The notes beneath the pieces are model-generated. The model was not told the DNA's origin. It saw nothing but the letters and a program-made list of their open reading frames with translations, and made no database searches. A program made the position numbers and the translations under genes. Of a DNA stretch of 64,000 nucleotides, positions 24,911-38,103 are shown in pieces. The stretch is taken from positions 3,038,001 to 3,102,000 of the forward strand of contig NW_027488379.1 in NCBI RefSeq assembly GCF_051014445.1. The letters are read 5' to 3'. Source of the DNA: Colletes latitarsis. Taxonomy: Eukaryota > Arthropoda > Insecta > Hymenoptera > Colletidae. Position 1 is the stretch's first letter. Every line of letters begins with the position of its first letter.

Positions 24911-27900
24911 AAACAGTCAATTAAACCTGGTTGCGATTAATATTTTAGAGGATAACGCCGGTTTTGTCTGGGTTGGGTCTGGTATTTGCCCTCATCTGGC
25001 TCGAACTTTCGCATTTTTCGCATACTTGTTAGCCAGATCCTGGCCCCTTTCTGGTTTGGATCATCGTAGCAATGCGGTACCACACCGAAACAGTCAATTA
25101 TACCTGGTTGCGATTAATATTTTAGGGGATAACGCCGATTTTGTCTGGGTTAGGTCTGGTATTTGCCCTCATCTGGCTCGAACTTTCGCATTTTTCTCAT
25201 ACTTGTTGACCAGATCCTGGCCTTTGTCTGGTTTGGATCACGTAGTAATGCGGTACCACACCGAAACAGTCAATTAAACCAGGTTGCGATTAATATTTTA
25301 GAGGATAACGCCGGTTATGTCTGGGTTAGGTCTGGTGTTTGCCCTCATCTGTCTCGTACCTTCGCATGTTTCGCATACTTTTTGGCCAGATCCTGGCCTT
25401 TTTCCGGTTTGGATCACGTAGTAATGTGGTACCACACTGAAACAGTCATTAAAAGCATGTTCTGATTCGTATTTTAGAGGATAACGCTGGTTATGTCAGG
25501 CATAGTTCTGGTATTTGAAATCATCTGGCTCATACTTTCGCATTTTTCGCACACTGGCTGGCCAGGTCCTGGCCTTTTTCTGGTTTGGATCACGTAGTAA
25601 TGCGGTACCACACCGAAACAGTCAAATAAACCTGGTTGCGATTAATATTTTAGAGGATAACGCCGGTTATGTCTCGGTTAGGTCTGGGATTTGCCCTCAA
25701 CTGGATCGTACTTTCGCATTTTTCGCATACTTGCTGGCCAGATCCTGGGATTTTTCTGGTTTGGATCCCGCAGTAATGTGGTTCCACAACGAAACAGTCA
25801 ATTAAACCTGGTTGCGTTTAATATTTTAGAGGATAACGCCGGTTATGTCTCGGTTAGGTCTGGGATTTGCCCTCATCTGGATCGTACTTTCGCATTTTTC
25901 GCATACTTGTTAGCCAGATCCTGGCCTCTTTCTGGTTTGGATCATCGTAGCAATGCGGTACCACACCGAAACAGTCAATTATACCTGGTTGCGATTAATA
26001 TTTTAGGGGATAACGCCGGTTTTGTCTGGGTTAGGTCTGGTATTTGCCCTCATCTGGCTCGATCTTTCGCATTTTTCTCATACTTGTTGGCCAGATCCTG
26101 GGCTTTATCTGGTTTGGATCACGTAGTAATGCGTTACCACACCGAAACAGTCAAATAAACCTGGTTGCGATTAATATTTTAGAGGATAACGCCGGTTATG
26201 TCTCGGTTAGGTCTGGGATTTGCCCTCATATGACTCGTACTTTCACGTTTTTCGCATACTTGTTGGCCAGATCCTGGCCTTTTTCTTGTTTGGATCACGT
26301 AGTAACGTGGTGCCACACTGAAACAGTCAATAGAGGCTGGTTCCGATCAGTATTTTAGAGGATAACGCTGGTTATGTGTGAGTTAGTTCTGGTATTTGCA
26401 ATCATCTGGATCGTACTTTCGCATTTTTCGCATACTTGTTAGCCAGATCCTGGCCTCTTTCTGGTTCGGATCATCGTAGCAATGCGGTACCAAACCGAAA
26501 CAGTCAATTATACCTGGTTGCGATTAATATTTTAGGGGATAACGCCGGTTTTGTCTGGGTTAGGTCTGGTATTTGCCCCCATCTGGCTCGATCTTTCGCA
26601 TTTTTCTCATACTTGTTGGCCAGATCCTGGGCTTTATCTGGTTTGGATCACGTAGTAATGCGTTACCACACCGAAACAGTCAAATAAACCTGGTTGCGAT
26701 TAATATTTTAGAGGATAACGCCGGTTATGTCTCGGTTAGGTCTGGGATTTGCCCTCATATGACTCGTACTTTCACGTTTTTCGCATACTTGTTGGCCAGA
26801 TCCTGGCCTTTTTCTGGTTTGGATCACGTAGTAATGTGGTGCCACACTGAAACAGTCAATAGAAGCTGGTTCCGATCAGTATTTTAGAGGATAACGCTGG
26901 TTGTGTGTGAGTTAGTTCTGGTATTTGCAATCATCTGGCCCAAACATTCGCGTTTTTCACATACTTGTTGGCCAGATCCTGGGCTTTTTCTGGTTTGGAT
27001 CACGTAGTAATGTGGTACCACACTGAAACAGTCAATTAAACCTGGTTGCGATTAATATTTTAGGGAATAACGCCGGTTATGTCTGGCTTAGTTCTGGTAT
27101 GCGCAATCATCTGGCTCATACTTTCGCATTTTTCGCATACTTGTTGGCCAGATCCTGGGTTTTGTCTGGTTTGGATCCCGTAGTAATGTGGTTCCACAAC
27201 GAAACAGTCAATTAAACCTGGTTGAGATTAATATTTTAAAGGACAACGCCGGTTATGTCTCGGGTAGGTCTGGGACTTGCCCTCATCTGGTTCGTACTTT
27301 CGCATTTTGCGCATACTTGTTGGCCAGATCCTGGCCTTTTTCTGGTCTGGATCACGTAGTAATGCAGTACCACACCGAAACAGTCAATTAAACCTGATTG
27401 CGATTAATATTTTAGAGGATAACGCTGGTTATGTCGGGGTCAGTTCTGGTATTTGCAATCATCTGGATCATATATTCGTATCTTTCTCATCCTTGTTGGC
27501 CAGATCCTGGCCTTTCTCTGGTTTGGATCACGTAGTAATGCGGTACCACACCGAAACAGTCAATTAAACCTGGTTGCGATTAATATTTTAGGGGATAACG
27601 CCGGTTATGTCTGGCTTAGTTCTGGTATGTGCAATCATCTGGCTCATACTTTCGCATTTTTCGCATACTTGTTGGCCAGATCCTGGGTTTTGTCTGGTTT
27701 GGATCCCGTAGTAATGTGGTTCCACAACGAAACAGTCAATTAAGCCTGGTTGAGATTAATATTTTAAAGGACAACGCCGGTTATGTCTCGGGTCGGTCTG
27801 GGATTTGTCCTCATCTGGCTCGTACTTTCACGTTTTTCGCATACTTGTTGGCCAGATCCTGGGCTTTTTCTGGTTTGGATCACGCAGTAGTGTGGTACCA

Positions 27901-28230
27901 CACTGAAACAGTCAATTAAACCTGGTTGCGATTAATATTTTAGAGGATAACGCCGGTTATGTCTCGTATTGGTCTGGGACTTGCCCTCATCTGGTTCGTA
28001 CTTTCGTTTTTTTCGCATTCTTGTTGGCCAGATCCTGGCCTCTCTCTGGTTTGGATAACGTAGTAATGCGGTACAACACCGAAACAGTCAATTAAACCTG
28101 GTTGAGATTAATATTTTAAAGGACAACGCCGGTTATGTCTCGGGTAGGTCTGGGATTTGTCCTCATCTGGCTCGTACTTTCACGTTTTTCGCATACTTGT
28201 TGGCCAGATCCTGGGCTTTTTCTGGTTTGG
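24911..28230. repeat. Large block III of a three-copy superrepeat
   Basis: Third copy. It matches block I from GGGTTGGGTCTGG near 24968 and has TGGCTGGCCAGGTCC near 25557, GGCCCAAACATTCGCG near 26937 and GTCTCGTATTGG near 27963. It keeps both two-monomer segments that are missing singly from I and II, so it is the most complete copy of the middle part. The match to block I is lost near 28230, where it switches to a GTGGTTCCACAACG monomer. +1 monomers lie at 25059, 25940 and 26469. Confidence 0.9.
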
Positions 28231-29902
28231 ATCACGTAGTAATGTGGTTCCACAACGAAACAGTCAATTAAACCTGGTTGCGATTAATATTTTAGAGGAT
28301 AACGCCGGTTATGTCTCGGTTAGGTCTGGGATTTGCCCTCATCTGGATCGTACTTTCGCATTCTTCGCATACTTGTTAGCCAGATCCTGGCCTCTTTCTG
28401 GTTTGGATCATCGTAGCAATGCGGTACCAAACCGAAACAGTCAATTATACCTGGTTGCGATTAATATTTTAGGGGATAACGCCGGTTTTGTCTGGGTTAG
28501 GTCTGGTACTTGCCCTCATCTGGCTCGAACTTTCGCATTTTTCTCATACTTGTTGGCCAGATCCTGGGCTTTATCTGGTTTGGATCACGTAGTAATGAGG
28601 TTCCACACCGAAACAATCAATTAAACTGGTTGCGATTAATATTTTAGAGGATAACGCCGGTTATGTCTCGGGTAGGTCTGGGATTTGTCCTCATCTGACT
28701 CGTACTTTCACGTTTTTCGCATACTTGTTGGCCAGATCCTGGCCTTTTTCTGGTTTGGATCACGTAGTAAAGTGGCACCAGACTGAAACTGTCAATTAAA
28801 CCTGGTTGCGAATAATATTTTAGAGGATAACGCTGGTTATGTCTGGGATAGTTCTGGTATTTGCAATCATCTGGCTCATACTTTCGGGTTTTTCTCCTAG
28901 TTGTTGGCCAGATCCTGGGTTTTTTCTGGTTTGGATCACGTAGTAGTGCGGCTCCACAGCGAAACAGTCAATTAAACCTGGTTGCGATTAATATTTTAGA
29001 GGATAACACCGGTTATGTCAGGCATAGTTCTGGTATTTGCAATCATCTGGCTCATACTTTCGCAATTTTCGCATACTTGTTGGCCAGATCATGGCCTTTT
29101 TCTGGTTTGGATCATCGTAGCAATGCGGTACCACACCGAAACAGTCAATTATACCTGGTTGCGATTAATATTTTAGATGATAACGCTGGTTATGTCAGGG
29201 TTAGTTCTGGTATTTGCAATCATCTGGATCATATATTCGCATTTTTCTCATCCTTGTTGGCCAGATCCTGGCCTTTCTCTGGCTTGGATCACGTAGTAAT
29301 GCGGTACCACACCGAAACAGTCAATTAAACCTGGTTGCGATTAATATTTTAGGGGATAACGCCGGTTATGTCTGGGTTAGTTCTGGTATTTGCAATCATC
29401 TGGCTCATACTTTCGCATTTTTCGCATACTTGTGGGCCAGATCCTGGGTTTTTTCTGGTTTGGATCACGTAGTAATGTGGTACCACACTGAAACAGTCAA
29501 TTAAACCTGGTTGCGATTGATATTTTAGAGGATAACGCCGGTTATGTCTCGGGTAGGTCTGGGATTTTCCCTCATCTGGCTCGCACTTTCGCATTTTTCG
29601 CATTCCTGTTGGCCCGATCCTGGGCTTTTCCTGGTTTGGATCACGTAGTAATGTGGTACCAAACTGAAACAGTCATTAAAAGCATGTTCCGATTCGTATT
29701 TTAGAGGATAACGCTGGTTATGTCAGGGTTAGTTCTGGTATTTGCAATCATCTGGCTCATATATTCGCGTTTTTCGCATACTTGTTGGCCAGATCCTGGG
29801 CTTTTTCTGGTTTGGATCACGTAGTAATGTGTTACCACACTGAAACAGTCAATAAAAGCTGGTTTCGATTAGTATTTTAGAGGATAACGCTGGTAATGTC
29901 TG
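28231..29902. repeat. Mixed family B monomers
   Basis: Continuation with block-I-like monomers (+1 type at 28406), then a segment with GATCATGGCC and a +1 monomer (GATCATCG at 29110). The stretch near 29087-29340 reappears near 42112-42365 at an offset of 13,025 bp (74 monomers plus one base) and shares TGGATCATATATTCG, which shows long-distance relatedness. No gene was found. Confidence 0.8.
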
Positions 29903-30532
29903 TGTTAGTTCTGGTATTAGCAATCAACTGGCTCATACTTTCGCGTTTTTCGCACACTTGTTGGCCAGAGCCTGGCCCTTTTCTGGTTTGGATCACGTAG
30001 TAATGTGGTACCACACTGAAACAGTCAATAGAAGCTGGTTCCGACAAGTATCTTAGAGGATAACGCTGGTTACGTCTGGGTTAGTTCTGGTATTTGCAAT
30101 CATCTGGCTCATACTTTCGCGTTTTTCGCACACTTGTAGGCCAGACCCTGGCCCTTTTCTGGTTTGGATCACGTAGTAATGCGGTACAACACCGAAACAG
30201 TCAATTAAACCTGGTTGCGATTACTATTTTAGAGGATAACGCTGGTTATGTCTAAGCTAGGTCTGGTATTTGCCCTCATCTGGATCGGACTTTCGCATTT
30301 TTCGCATACTTGTTGGCCAGACCCTGGCCCTTTTCTGGTTTGGATCACGTCGTAATGTGGTACCACACTGAAACAGTCAATAGAAGCAGGTTCCGATATG
30401 TATTTTAGAGGATAACGCTGGTTATGTCTGGGTTAGGTCTGGTATTTGCCCTCATCTGGCGCGTTCTTTCGCATTTTTCGCATACTTGTTGGCCAGATCC
30501 TGGGCTTTTTCTGGTTTGGATCACGTAGTAAT
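29903..30532. repeat. Duplicated segment, partner at 31663-32292 (10-monomer offset)
   Basis: Offset of exactly 1,760 bp. Shared private changes are GGTATTAGCAATC, CAGAGCCTGGCCC, CGACAAGTATCTTAG, TTGTAGGCCAGACC, GTCTAAGCTAGG and CACGTCGTAATG. One mismatch was seen (CAACTGG versus CATCTGG). The match stops at GTAGTAATGTGG versus GTAGTAAAGTTG. Confidence 0.92.
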
Positions 30533-30586
30533 GTGGTTCCACAACGAAACAGTCAATTAAACCTGGTTGAGATTAATATTTTAGAG

Positions 30587-31071
30587 GATAACGCCGGTTA
30601 TGTCTCGGCTAGGTCTGGGATTTGCCCTCATCTGGCTCGGACTTTCGCATTTTTCGCATACATGTTGGCCAGACCCTGGCCCTTTTCTGGTTTGGATCAC
30701 GTCGTAATGTGGTACCACACTGAAACAGTCAATAGAAGCTGGTTCCGATATGTATTTTAGAGGATAACGCTGGTTATGTCTGTGTTAGTTCTGGTATTTG
30801 CAATCATCTGGCTCATACTTACGCGTTTTTCGCACACTTGTTGACCAGACCCTGGCCCTTTTCTGGTTTGGATCACGTAGTAATGTGGTACCACACTGAG
30901 ACAGTCAATACAAGCTGGTTCCGATAAGTATTTTAGAGGATAACGCTGGTTATGTCTGGGTTAGTTCTGGTATTTGCAATCATCTGGCTCATACTTTCGC
31001 GTTTTTCTCATAGTTGTTGGCCAGATCCTGGGTTTTTTCTGGTTTGGATCCCGTAGTAATGTGGTTCCACA
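30587..31071. repeat. Duplicated segment, partner at 32699-33183 (12-monomer offset)
   Basis: Offset of 2,112 bp. Shared private changes are TACATGTTGGCCAGACC, TACTTACGCG, TTGTTGACCAGACC, CACTGAGACAG and AATACAAGCTGG. The match ends at GTGGTTCCACACCG versus GTGGTTCCACAACG. Confidence 0.9.
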
Positions 31072-31662
31072 CCGAAACAGTCAATTGAACCTGGTTGAGA
31101 TTAATATTTTCGAGGATAACGCCAGTTATGTCTCGGTTAGGTCTGGTATTTGCCCTCATCTGGCTCGGACTATCGCATTTTTCGCATACTTGTTAGCCAG
31201 ATCCTGGCCTTCTTCTGGCATGGACCACGTAGTAAAGTGGTACCAGACTGAAACAGTCAATTAAACCTGGTTGCGAATAACATTTTAGAGGATAACGCCA
31301 GTTATGTCTCAGGTAGGTCTGGGATCTGTCCTCATCTGGCTCGTACTTTCATGTTTTTCGCATACTTGTTGGCCAGATCCTGGCCTTTTTCTGGTTTGGA
31401 TCACGTAGTAATGTGGTACCACACTGAAACAGTCAATAGAAGCTGGTTCCGATCAGTATTTTAGAGGATAACGGTGGTTATGTCTGGGTTAGTTCTGGTA
31501 TTTGCAATCATCTAGCTCATACATTCGCGTTTTTCGCATTCTTGTTGGCCAGATCCTGGCCTCTCTCTGGTTTGGATCACGTAGTAATGTGGTACCACAC
31601 TGAAACAGTGAATAGAAGCTGGTTCCTATAAGTATTTTAGAGGATAACGCTGGTTATGTCTG

Positions 31663-32292
31663 GGTTAGTTCTGGTATTAGCAATCATCTGGCTCATACTT
31701 TCGCGTTTTTCGCACACTTGTTGGCCAGAGCCTGGCCCTTTTCTGGTTTGGATCACGTAGTAATGTGGTACCACACTGAAACAGTCAATAGAAGCTGGTT
31801 CCGACAAGTATCTTAGAGGATAACGCTGGTTACGTCTGGGTTAGTTCTGGTATTTGCAATCATCTGGCTCATACTTTCGCGTTTTTCGCACACTTGTAGG
31901 CCAGACCCTGGCCCTTTTCTGGTTTGGATCACGTAGTAATGCGGTACAACACCGAAACAGTCAATTAAACCTGGTTGCGATTACTATTTTAGAGGATAAC
32001 GCTGGTTATGTCTAAGCTAGGTCTGGTATTTGCCCTCATCTGGATCGGACTTTCGCATTTTTCGCATACTTGTTGGCCAGACCCTGGCCCTTTTCTGGTT
32101 TGGATCACGTCGTAATGTGGTACCACACTGAAACAGTCAATAGAAGCAGGTTCCGATATGTATTTTAGAGGATAACGCTGGTTATGTCTGGGTTAGGTCT
32201 GGTATTTGCCCTCATCTGGCGCGTTCTTTCGCATTTTTCGCATACTTGTTGGCCAGATCCTGGGCTTTTTCTGGTTTGGATCACGTAGTAAA
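31663..32292. repeat. Duplicated segment, partner at 29903-30532
   Basis: Second copy of the 630-bp segment with all the private changes of the first. It lies between two parts of a separate 12-monomer-offset duplication, so the exchange events are nested. Confidence 0.92.
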
Positions 32293-32698
32293 GTTGCACC
32301 AGACTCAAACAGTCAATTAAACCTGGTTGCGAATAATATTTTAGAGGATAACGCCGGTTATGTCTGGGTTAGGTCTGGGATTTTCCCTCATCTGACTCGT
32401 ACTTTCGCATTTTTCGCATACTTGTTGGCCAGATCCTGGGTTTTTTCTGGTTTGGATCACGTAGTAATGTGGTTCCACAACGAAACAGTCAATTAAACCT
32501 GGTTGAGATTAATATTTTAGAGGATAACGCCAGTTATGTCTCAGGTAGGTCTGGGATTTGTCCATCATCTGGCTCGTACTTTCACGTTTTTCGCATACTT
32601 GTTGGCCAGATCCTGGGCTTTTTCTGGTTTGGATCACGTAGTAATGTGGTACCACACTGAAACAGTCAATTTAACCTGGATGCGATTAATATTTAGAG

Positions 32699-33183
32699 GA
32701 TAACGCCGGTTATGTCTCGGCTAGGTCTGGGATTTGCCCTCATCTGGCTCGGACTTTCGCATTTTTCGCATACATGTTGGCCAGACCCTGGCCCTTTTCT
32801 GGTTTGGATCACGTCGTAATGTGGTACCACACTGAAACAGTCAATAGAAGCTGGTTCCGATATGTATTTTAGAGGATAACGCTGGTTATGTCTGTGTTAG
32901 TTCTGGTATTTGCAATCATCTGACTCATACTTACGCGTTTTTCGCACACTTGTTGACCAGACCCTGGCCCTTTTCTGGTTTGGATCACGTAGTAATGTGG
33001 TACCACACTGAGACAGTCAATACAAGCTGGTTCCGATAAGTATTTTAGAGGATAACGCTGGTTATGTCTGGGTTAGTTCTGGTATTTGCAATCATCTGGC
33101 TCATACTTTCGCGTTTTTCTCATAGTTGTTGGCCAGATCCTGGGGTTTTTCTGGTTTGGATCCCGTAGTAATGTGGTTCCACA
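32699..33183. repeat. Duplicated segment, partner at 30587-31071
   Basis: Second copy. The monomer just before it has lost one T (ATTAATATTTAGAGG near 32690), which makes a 175-bp unit. This copy runs directly into the 14-monomer-offset duplication starting near 33130. Confidence 0.9.
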
Positions 33184-34423
33184 ACGAAACAGTCAATTAA
33201 ACCTGGTTGAGATTAATATTTTAGAGGATAACGCCAGTTATGTCTCAGGTAGGTCTGGGATTTGTCCTCATCTGGCTCGTAGTTTCACGTTTTTCGCATA
33301 CTTGTTGGCCAGATCCTGGCCTTTTTCTGGTTTGGATCACGTAGTAATGTGGTACCACACTGAAACAGTCAATAGAAGCTGGTTCCGATCAGTATTTTAG
33401 AGGATAACGGTGGTTATGTCTGGGTTAGTTCTGGTATTTGCAATCATCTAGCTCATACATTCGCGTTTTTCGCATACTTGTTGGCCAGATCCTGGGCTTT
33501 TTCTGGTTTGGATCACGTATTAATGTGTTACCACACTGAAACAGTCAATTAAACCTGGTTGCGATTAATATTTTAGAGGATAACGCCGGTTATGTCTCGG
33601 GTAGGTCTGGGATTTGCCCACATCTGGCTCGTACTTTCGCTTTTTTCTTATTCTTGTTGGCCAGATCCTGGCCTCTCTCTGGTTTGGATCACGTAGTAAT
33701 GCGGTACAACACCGAAACAGTCAATTAAACCTGGTTGCGATTAATATTTTAGAGGATAACGCTGGTTATGTCTCGGTTAGGTCTGGGATTTGCCCCCATC
33801 TGGCTCGTACTTTCGCGTTTTTCTCATAGTTGTTGGCCAGATCCTGGGTTTTTTCTGGTTTGGATCCCGTAGTAATGTGGTTCCACACCGAAACAGTCAA
33901 TTGAACCTGGTTGTGATTAATATTTTAGAGGATAACGCCGGTTATGTCTCGGTTAGGTCTGGTATTTGCCCTCATCTGGCTCGGACATTCCCATTTTTCG
34001 CATACTTGTTGGCCAGACCCTGGCCCTTTTCTGGTTTGGATCACGTAGTAATGTGGTACCACACTGAAACAGTGAATAGAAGCTGGTTCCTATAAGTATT
34101 TTAGAGGATAACGCTGGTCATGTCTGAGTTAGTTCTGGTATTTGCTATCATCTGGCTCATACATTCGCGTCTTTCGCATACTTGTTGGCCAGATCCTGGG
34201 CTTTTTCTGATTTGGATCCCGTAGTAATGTGGTACCACACTGAAACAGTCAATAAAAGCAGGTTCCGATTAGTATTTTAGGGGATAACGCTGGTTATGTC
34301 TGTGTTAGTTCTGGTATTTGCAATCATCTGGCTCATACTTACGCGTTTTTCGCACACTTGTTGGCCAGACCCTGGCCCTTTTGTGGTTTGGATCACGTAG
34401 TAATGTGGTACCACACTGAAACA
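33130..34423. repeat. Duplicated segment, partner at 35594-36887 (14-monomer offset)
   Basis: Offset of exactly 2,464 bp over about 1.3 kb. Shared tags are CCTGGGGTTTTTCTGG (33139 and 35603), CTCGTAGTTTCACG, GATAACGGTGG, CATCTAGCTC, CACGTATTAATG, TTTTCTTATTC, GGACATTCCC and CCTTTTGTGG. A few point differences occur, for example GTGTTACC versus GTGGTACC near 33530 and 35994. Confidence 0.93.
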
Positions 34424-34687
34424 GTCAATACAAGCTGGTTCGGGTAAGTATTTTAGAGGATAACGCTGGTTATGTCTGGGTTAGTTCTGGTATTTGCAAT
34501 CATCTGGCTCATACTTTCGCGTTTTTCTCATAGTTGTTGGCCAGATCCTGGGTTTTTTCTGGTTTGGATCCCGTAGTAATGTGGTTCCACACCGAAACAG
34601 TCAATTGAACCTGGTTGCGATTAATATTTTCGAGGATAACGCCAGTTATGTCTCAGGTAGGTCTGGGACTTGTCCTCATCTGGCTCG

Positions 34688-35287
34688 TACATTCGCGTTT
34701 TTCGCATACTTGTTGGCCAGATCCTGGGCTTTTTCTGGTTTGGATCACGTAGTAATGTGGTACCACACTGAAACAGTCAATTAAACATGGTTGCGATTAA
34801 TATTTTAGAGGATAACGCCGGTTATGTCTCGGGTAGGTCTGGGATTTGCCCACATCTGGCTCGTACTTTCGCTTTTTTCGCATTCTTGTTGGCCAGATCC
34901 TGGCCTCTCTCTGGTTTGGATCACGTAGTAATGCGGTACAACACCGAAACAGTCAATTAAACCTGGTTGCGATTAATATTTTAGAGGATAACGCTGGTTA
35001 TGTCTGGGTTAGTTCTGGTATTTGCAATCATCTGGCTCATACTTTCGCGTTTTTCTCATAGTTGTTGGCCGGATCCTGGGTTTTTTCTGGTTTGGATCCC
35101 GTAGTAATGTGGTTCCACACCGAAACAGTCAATTGAACCTGGTTGCGATTAATATTTTAGAGGATAACGCCGGTTATGTCTCGGTTAGGTCTGGTATTTG
35201 CCCTCATCTGGCTCGGACATTCCCATTTTTCGCATACTTGTTGGCCAGACCCTGGCCCTTTTCTGGTTTGGATCACGTAGTAATGTG
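34688..35287. repeat. Duplicated segment, partner at 37504-38103 (16-monomer offset)
   Basis: Offset of 2,816 bp over about 600 bp, tagged by TTAAACATGG at 34781 and 37597. It ends at GTGGTTCCACAAAG versus GTGGTACCACACTG. To the left, a related stretch (GCCAGTTATGTCTCAGG at 34641 and 37281) matches at 2,640 bp, one monomer less. Confidence 0.9.
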
Positions 35288-35593
35288 GTTCCACAAAGAA
35301 ACAGTCAATTAAACCTGGTTGAGATTAATATTTTAAAGGATAACGCCGGTTATGTCTCGGGTAGGTCTGGGATTTGTCCTCATCTGGCTCGTACTTTCGC
35401 ATTTTTCGCATACTTGTTGGCCAGATCCTGGCCTTTTTCTGGTTTGGATCACGTAGTAATGCGTCACCACACCGAAACAGTCAATTAAACCTGCTTGCGA
35501 TTAATATTTTAGAGGATAACGCCGGTTATGTCTCGGTTTTTTCTGGGATTTGCCCTCATCTGGATCATATATTCGCATTTTTCGCATACTTGT

Positions 35594-36887
35594 TGGCCAG
35601 ATCCTGGGGTTTTTCTGGTTTGGATCCCGTAGTAATGTGGTTCCACAACGAAACAGTCAATTAAACCTGGTTGAGATTAATATTTTAGAGGATAACGCCA
35701 GTTATGTCTCAGGTAGGTCTGGGATTTGTCCTCATCTGGCTCGTAGTTTCACGTTTTTCGCATACCTGTTGGCCAGATCCTGGCCTTTTTCTGGTTTGGA
35801 TCACGTAGTAATGTGGTACCACACTGAAACAGTCAATAGAAGCTGGTTCCGATCAGTATTTTAGAGGATAACGGTGGTTATGTCTGGGTTAGTTCTGGTA
35901 TTTGCAATCATCTAGCTCATACATTCGCGTTTTTCGCATACTTGTTGGCCAGATCCTGGGCTTTTTCTGGTTTGGATCACGTATTAATGTGGTACCACAC
36001 TGAAACAGTCAATTAAACCTGGTTGCGATTAATATTTTAGAGGATAACGCCGGTTATGTCTCGGGTAGGTCTGGGATTTGCCCACATCTGGCTCGTACTT
36101 TCGCTTTTTTCTTATTCTTGTTGGCCAGATCCTGGCCTCTCTCTGGTTTGGATCACGTAGTAATGCGGTACAACACCGAAACAGTCAATTAAACCCGGTT
36201 GCGAATAATATTTTAGAGGATAACGCTGGTTATGTCTCGGTTAGGTCTGGGATTTGCCCCCATCTGGCTCGTACTTTCGCGTTTTTCTCATAGTTGTTGG
36301 CCAGATCCTGGGTTTTTTCTGGTTTGGATCCCGTAGTAATGTGGTTCCACACCGAAACAGTCAATTGAACCTGGTTGTGATTAATATTTTAGAGGATAAC
36401 GCCGGTTATGTCTCGGTTAGGTCTGGTATTTGCCCTCATCTGGCTCGGACATTCCCATTTTTCGCATACTTGTTGGCCAGACCCTGGCCCTTTTCTGGTT
36501 TGGATCACGTAGTAATGTGGTACCACACTGAAACAGTGAATAGAAGCTGGTTCCTATAAGTATTTTAGAGGATAACGCTGGTCATGTCTGAGTTAGTTCT
36601 GGTATTTGCTATCATCTGGCTCATACATTCGCGTCTTTCGCATACTTGTTGGCCAGATCCTGGGCTTTTTCTGATTTGGATCCCGTAGTAATGTGGTACC
36701 ACACAGAAACAGTCAATAAAAGCAGGTTGCGATTAGTATTTTAGGGGATAACGCTGGTTATGTCTGTGTTAGTTCTGGTATTTGCAATCATCTGGCTCAT
36801 ACTTACGCGTTTTTCGCACACTTGTTGGCCAGACCCTGGCCCTTTTGTGGTTTGGATCACGTAGTAATGTGGTACCACACTGAAACA
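35594..36887. repeat. Duplicated segment, partner at 33130-34423
   Basis: Second copy of the 1.3-kb segment. It breaks off at CACACTGAAACATTGAATAG, where the first copy reads CAGTCAATACAAGC. The stretch just after it repeats the GAATAGAAGCTGGTTCC monomer, which suggests a further one-monomer exchange. Confidence 0.92.
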
Positions 36888-37503
36888 TTGAATAGAAGCT
36901 GGTTCCTATAAGTATTTTAGAGGATAACGCTGGTCATGTCTGAGTTAGTTCTGGTATTTGCAATCATCTAGCTCATACATTCGCGTTTTTCGCATACTTG
37001 TTGGCCAGATCCTGGGCTTTTTCTGGTTTGGATCACGTATTAATGTGGTACCACACTGAAACAGTCAATTGAACCTGGTTGCGATTAATATTTTCGAGGA
37101 TAACGCCAGTTATGTCTCGGTTATGTCTGGTATTTGCCCTCATCTGGCTCGGACTATCGCATTTTTCGCATACTTGTTAGCCAGATCCTGGCCTTCTTCT
37201 GTTTTGGACCACGTAGTAAAGTGGTACCAGACTGAAACAGTCAATTAAACCTGGTTGCGAATAACATTTTAGAGGATAACGCCAGTTATGTCTCAGGTAG
37301 GTCTGGGACTTGTCCTCATCTGGCTCGTACTTTCACGTTTTTCGCATACTTGTTGGCCAGATCCTGGCCTTTTTCTGGTTTGGATCACGTAGCAATGTGG
37401 TACCACACTGAAACAGTCAATAGAAGCTGGTTCCGATCAGTATTTTAGAGGATAACGGTGGTTATGTCTGGGTTAGTTCTGGTATTTCCAATTATCTAGC
37501 TCA

Positions 37504-38103
37504 TACATTCGCGTTTTTCGCATACTTGTTGGCCAGATCCTGGGCTTTTTCTGGTTTGGATCACGTAGTAATGTGGTACCACACTGAAACAGTCAATTAA
37601 ACATGGTTGCGATTAATATTTTAGAGGATAACGCCGGTTATGTCTCGGGTAGGTCTGGGATTTGCCCACATCTGGCTCGTACTTTCGCTTTTTTTGCATT
37701 CTTGTTGGCCAGATCCTGGCCTCTCTCTGGTTTGGATCACGTAGTAATGCGGTACAACACCGAAACAGTCAATTAAACCTGGTTGCGATTAATATTTTAG
37801 AGGATAACGCTGGTTATGTCTGGGTTAGTTCTGGTATTTGCAATCATCTGGCTCATACTTTCGCGTTTTTCTCATAGTTGTTGGCCAGATCCTGGGTTTT
37901 TTCTGGTTTGGATCCCGTAGTAATGTGGTTCCACACCGAAACAGTCAATTGAACCTGGTTGCGATTAATATTTTAGAGGATAACGCCGGTTATGTCTCGG
38001 TTAGGTCTGGTATTTGCCCTCATCTGGCTCGGACATTCCCATTTTTCGCATACTTGTTGGCCAGACCCTGGCCCTTTTCTGGTTTGGATCACGTAGTAAT
38101 GTG
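37504..38103. repeat. Duplicated segment, partner at 34688-35287
   Basis: Second copy with few differences (TTTTTTTGCATTC for TTTTTTCGCATTC). Just upstream, near 37120-37300, monomers with GGACTATCGC and TTGTTAGCCAG match 31160-31300, another older relation inside this region. Confidence 0.88.
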
